Origin: Leptospira sanjuanensis
GTDB taxonomy: Bacteria; Spirochaetota; Leptospiria; Leptospirales; Leptospiraceae
Reading direction: 5' to 3'
Length of the DNA stretch: 64,000 nucleotides
Assembly: GCF_022267375.1 (NCBI RefSeq)
Contig: NZ_JAIZBH010000002.1
Location: 314,001 to 378,000, forward strand
Part shown: positions 61,959 to 64,000 of the stretch, in pieces
Layout of the letters: each line of letters begins with the position of its first letter
Numbering within the stretch: position 1 is the stretch's first letter
Program-made: the position numbers and the translations under genes
Notes under the pieces: generated by a model
The model's input: the letters and a program-made list of their open reading frames with translations, nothing else
Told to the model about the DNA's origin: nothing
The model's database searches: none

Positions 61959-62206
61959 TTGCCTTTTTGCTTTTTCAATATTGCATCTTTAATATACTTT
62001 TGATGATTTACCGATTTATCTGAAATCTCACTCTTATATTGACCAAAGTATTTTTTACCCAATTCATAGGCCGATGGCTTTTGCGCAAAATTATCAATGT
62101 AATAAACTAAAGACTCTTTAAGAACTTCTGATTTGCTTTTATTTTCAATTTTAGCTACTTCTGACAGTTTCTTTTCTAATTCCGGGGGTAATCGAAGACT
62201 AATCAT
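61955..62206 (-). CDS. vapB: VapB antitoxin, ribbon-helix-helix (cassette 8)
   Basis: 83 residues from the ATG at 62206 (MISLRLPPELEKKLSEVAKIENKSKSEVLKESLVYYI), matching the cassette 6 VapB start; AAAGGTG lies upstream. A GTG at 62215 adds three residues. Tail: YELGKKYFGQYKSEISDKSVNHQKY. Confidence 0.92.
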   Translation of the reverse strand: MISLRLPPELEKKLSEVAKIENKSKSEVLKESLVYYIDNFAQKPSAYELGKKYFGQYKSEISDKSVNHQKYIKDAILKKQKGK

Positions 62207-62219
62207 AAAAAACACCTTT

Positions 62220-62239
62220 TGTATTACGAACGTAATACA
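62220..62239. promoter_or_regulatory. VapB operator palindrome (cassette 8)
   Basis: TGTATTACG - aa - CGTAATACA, perfect 9-bp arms just upstream of vapB. One half-site is shared with cassette 6. Confidence 0.65.
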
Positions 62240-62337
62240 TTTTCAAATTCGGTCAACGAAATTTTTACACTTTTTCGAATTACAAAAATGAATTTATAAA
62301 GACATTTTCATCGCAAAAGTCATTTCGCACGCATGTC

Positions 62338-62521
<184 letters not shown>

Positions 62522-62623
62522 GAAGTAGCGCCTGATCGGGAGCCCACGGACGGGCGACTCGGGGACAAATGCTATATTTTTTATATTTTGTTTGCTAAAT
62601 TTACAATTGGAAAATTTCGGTTT

Positions 62624-63088
62624 TTATTCTTTTTTCAGATAATATTCGTGAATTAAGATAAAATTATCTCGAATAGTTTTTATCTGTTCCCCTATAGTAT
62701 CGAGACCACTCACAGTTTCTTGTGGAAATAACTCTAAAGCTATTGTTTCAGGATTCTTGTTTTTTTCCATTAATGTGTTGTGGATCGAGTCGTATAATTC
62801 AAGGTAAAAACAAGTTAAAAGCATTGTTCGGGACCGACTGAGCCGAATTTTATGATTTCTAATCATTACATCGATTAGTTGAATAGTTCTAATGATAGAA
62901 TTTATAGTTTCTTGAATGTGATTTTTATTTTGTAGGCTTTCCTTTCCCCAAAATGAATTCGCTTCCTTTGCTTTTGTTGCTATAACATTCATCAACAATA
63001 ACTTAAGCTGAAACTTCGGTCCGATGAAAGCAGCATAGAGTGCCACCAAAAAAGCTAAAATGGAAATTATGATTGGAAGCCAACTCAT
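62624..63088 (-). CDS. Membrane-anchored protein, unknown (cassette 9)
   Basis: 154 residues. One N-terminal membrane helix (LPIIISILAFLVALYAAFIGPKF) and a soluble helical domain (KAKEANSFWGKESLQNKNHIQETINSIIRTIQLIDVMIRNHKIRL; ELYDSIHNTLMEKNKNPETIALELFPQETVSGLDTIGEQI). No family recognised. Starts 8 bases after the lipoprotein gene; together they are the only non-TA cassette here. Could be a phage-defence or envelope function, but nothing in the sequence proves it. Confidence 0.65.
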   Translation of the reverse strand: MSWLPIIISILAFLVALYAAFIGPKFQLKLLLMNVIATKAKEANSFWGKESLQNKNHIQETINSIIRTIQLIDVMIRNHKIRLSRSRTMLLTCFYLELYDSIHNTLMEKNKNPETIALELFPQETVSGLDTIGEQIKTIRDNFILIHEYYLKKE

Positions 63089-63095
63089 ATTCTTA

Positions 63096-63785
63096 TTAAG
63101 ACTTTCTATCCATTTTCATATATTTGCATGAACATTGTATTCCAAATTGACTTCCAACATTGCTTAAGTACCAAGCTTTATCTGCACATTGATTTTCTGT
63201 ATCGAAGGCTTTTGGAGGGAATTGTTTCAACGAACCTTGCACAAAAGATGGTGGCAGATTAGAATTTCCAGTTGCAACGCAAATTGACCAATAGTGTGGC
63301 TTCGTATAAAGCTCTTTCTCTTCTTTTTCTTTCGCTATTTTTTCGTTTAATTCCGCTTGCTTATCATCTGCACTTTGAGCAGTTAGAACAGCATTTAAGT
63401 TTTCACAATAATACATTTGGCCGGGAAACTTTTTGCCAGCATTGCACGAGTAAGCGTTATTACAAAATACAAGGTTTGCTCCTTTTGCAAAGGATTGATT
63501 TTTGACATCATTAAGTAGATCCTCAGTAGTCGGTGACTGTGAAGGAGAATACTCAGCTTCAGGTGCATCTCCGAGGTAGGTACATTTAGAGTAGACTGAA
63601 CTTGGGTTTTGAACGTTTTCCTGAAGAGATTTTAGAAATGAATCGTAGCTTTTAACTTTATCGCCGACACGCATAAAAATTTGAACATTTCTTGCTTCAG
63701 GCCTAAGCTCATAACTTTTGCAATAAAATAGCACTATTGATACTATTATATACAATAGGCAAATTAACATTTTATTTTTCTTCAT
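63096..63785 (-). CDS. Lipoprotein, DUF4156-like (cassette 9)
   Basis: About 229 residues from the ATG at 63785, after GGAG; a TTG at 63800 is less likely. Lipobox LFYC near residue 22. Pattern SVYSKCTYLGDAPEAEY, then LLNDVKNQSFAKGANLVFCNNAY recalls the DUF4156 lipoprotein pattern (C..LG ... N...GAN.V.C). The second half is Cys-rich (YYCENLNAV, SICVATG, NQCADKAWYLSN, QCSCKYMK), probably disulfide-bonded. Confidence 0.65.
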   Translation of the reverse strand: MKKNKMLICLLYIIVSIVLFYCKSYELRPEARNVQIFMRVGDKVKSYDSFLKSLQENVQNPSSVYSKCTYLGDAPEAEYSPSQSPTTEDLLNDVKNQSFAKGANLVFCNNAYSCNAGKKFPGQMYYCENLNAVLTAQSADDKQAELNEKIAKEKEEKELYTKPHYWSICVATGNSNLPPSFVQGSLKQFPPKAFDTENQCADKAWYLSNVGSQFGIQCSCKYMKMDRKS

Positions 63786-63898
63786 GTGTTCATTCTCCAA
63801 ACTTCATATACACAATAATTCTATAATAACTTTTAAATAAGAATTTTTTTTACTCTCGAGCGAGCCAGGACGGCTGGCTTAAATTTTTGCGCTATTTC

Positions 63899-64000
63899 GG
63901 CTAACGACGTAGGTTTCTCGACGTTTGCGTTCCCGAAGCCGCTTGCGCGCGAAGGGATTTAAACTCAACTTGAGTGAGCCTTAGCGAACGTCTTGCAAGT
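63899..64000 (-). repeat. attC R10, cut by window end
   Basis: Starts GGCTAAC, with the variant left arm GACGTAGGTTTCTCGACG as in R4 and R6. About 80 bp are beyond the window. The array therefore goes on to the right. Confidence 0.85.

Noticed and set aside
62522..62623. Second small gene after cassette 9
   Set aside because: The plus-strand frame here runs through the attC repeat and has no ribosome site.

Overview
The window is a chromosomal segment of a Leptospira species. Support comes from the DUF1564 protein (a family I know only from Leptospira), several 7TMR-DISM sensor proteins, frequent TTG starts, and the overall gene style. The fairly GC-rich core genes suggest a GC-richer pathogenic-clade species (for example near L. 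kmetyi), but species is not settled here.

Positions 1-52800 are ordinary core chromosome. This part holds signalling genes (a PAS/ATPase 7TMR-DISM sensor, cheD, an HDOD protein, two class III nucleotide cyclases, a GGDEF diguanylate cyclase and a GAF-GAF-PP2C phosphatase). It also holds housekeeping metabolism: aroK, argB, a bcp peroxiredoxin, an M61 peptidase, phosphofructokinase and a long-chain acyl-CoA synthetase. A methionine-cycle cluster (ArsR-methyltransferase regulator, ahcY, ferredoxin, metH) lies at 26138-33002, with a perfect palindrome just upstream of the regulator. Transporters and envelope proteins fill the rest. A lone RelE/ParE-type toxin-antitoxin pair sits at 25641-26101.

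From about 53 kb to the right edge the DNA changes completely. AT-rich small genes, all on the minus strand, are separated by nine conserved GC-rich repeats of about 181-189 bp plus one degraded copy (one of the nine is cut by the window end). The repeats start with ..YTAAC and end with GTTA.., and fold as long imperfect palindromes with compensatory changes between copies. The decisive observation is that the variable bases ending one repeat are the reverse complement of the variable bases starting the next repeat to the right. This holds exactly over 7 bases for seven of eight testable cassettes, and often for 9-16 bases. That is the signature of integron gene cassettes: an attC R'' box paired with the TTRRRY at the start of the same cassette. 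I therefore read 53947-64000 as an integron cassette array with unusually long attC sites and no integrase in the window. The array continues past 64000, where an integrase and attI would be expected.

The cassettes carry VapBC (three times), HigBA (twice), RelBE, BrnTA (twice, one toxin broken by a TGA stop) and one non-TA pair (a membrane protein and a lipoprotein). Many TA operons have their own promoter, placed so that the transcript would start at or next to the start codon (leaderless mRNA). Two decayed insertion sequences (IS256-like and IS481-like) have landed in the left part of the array.
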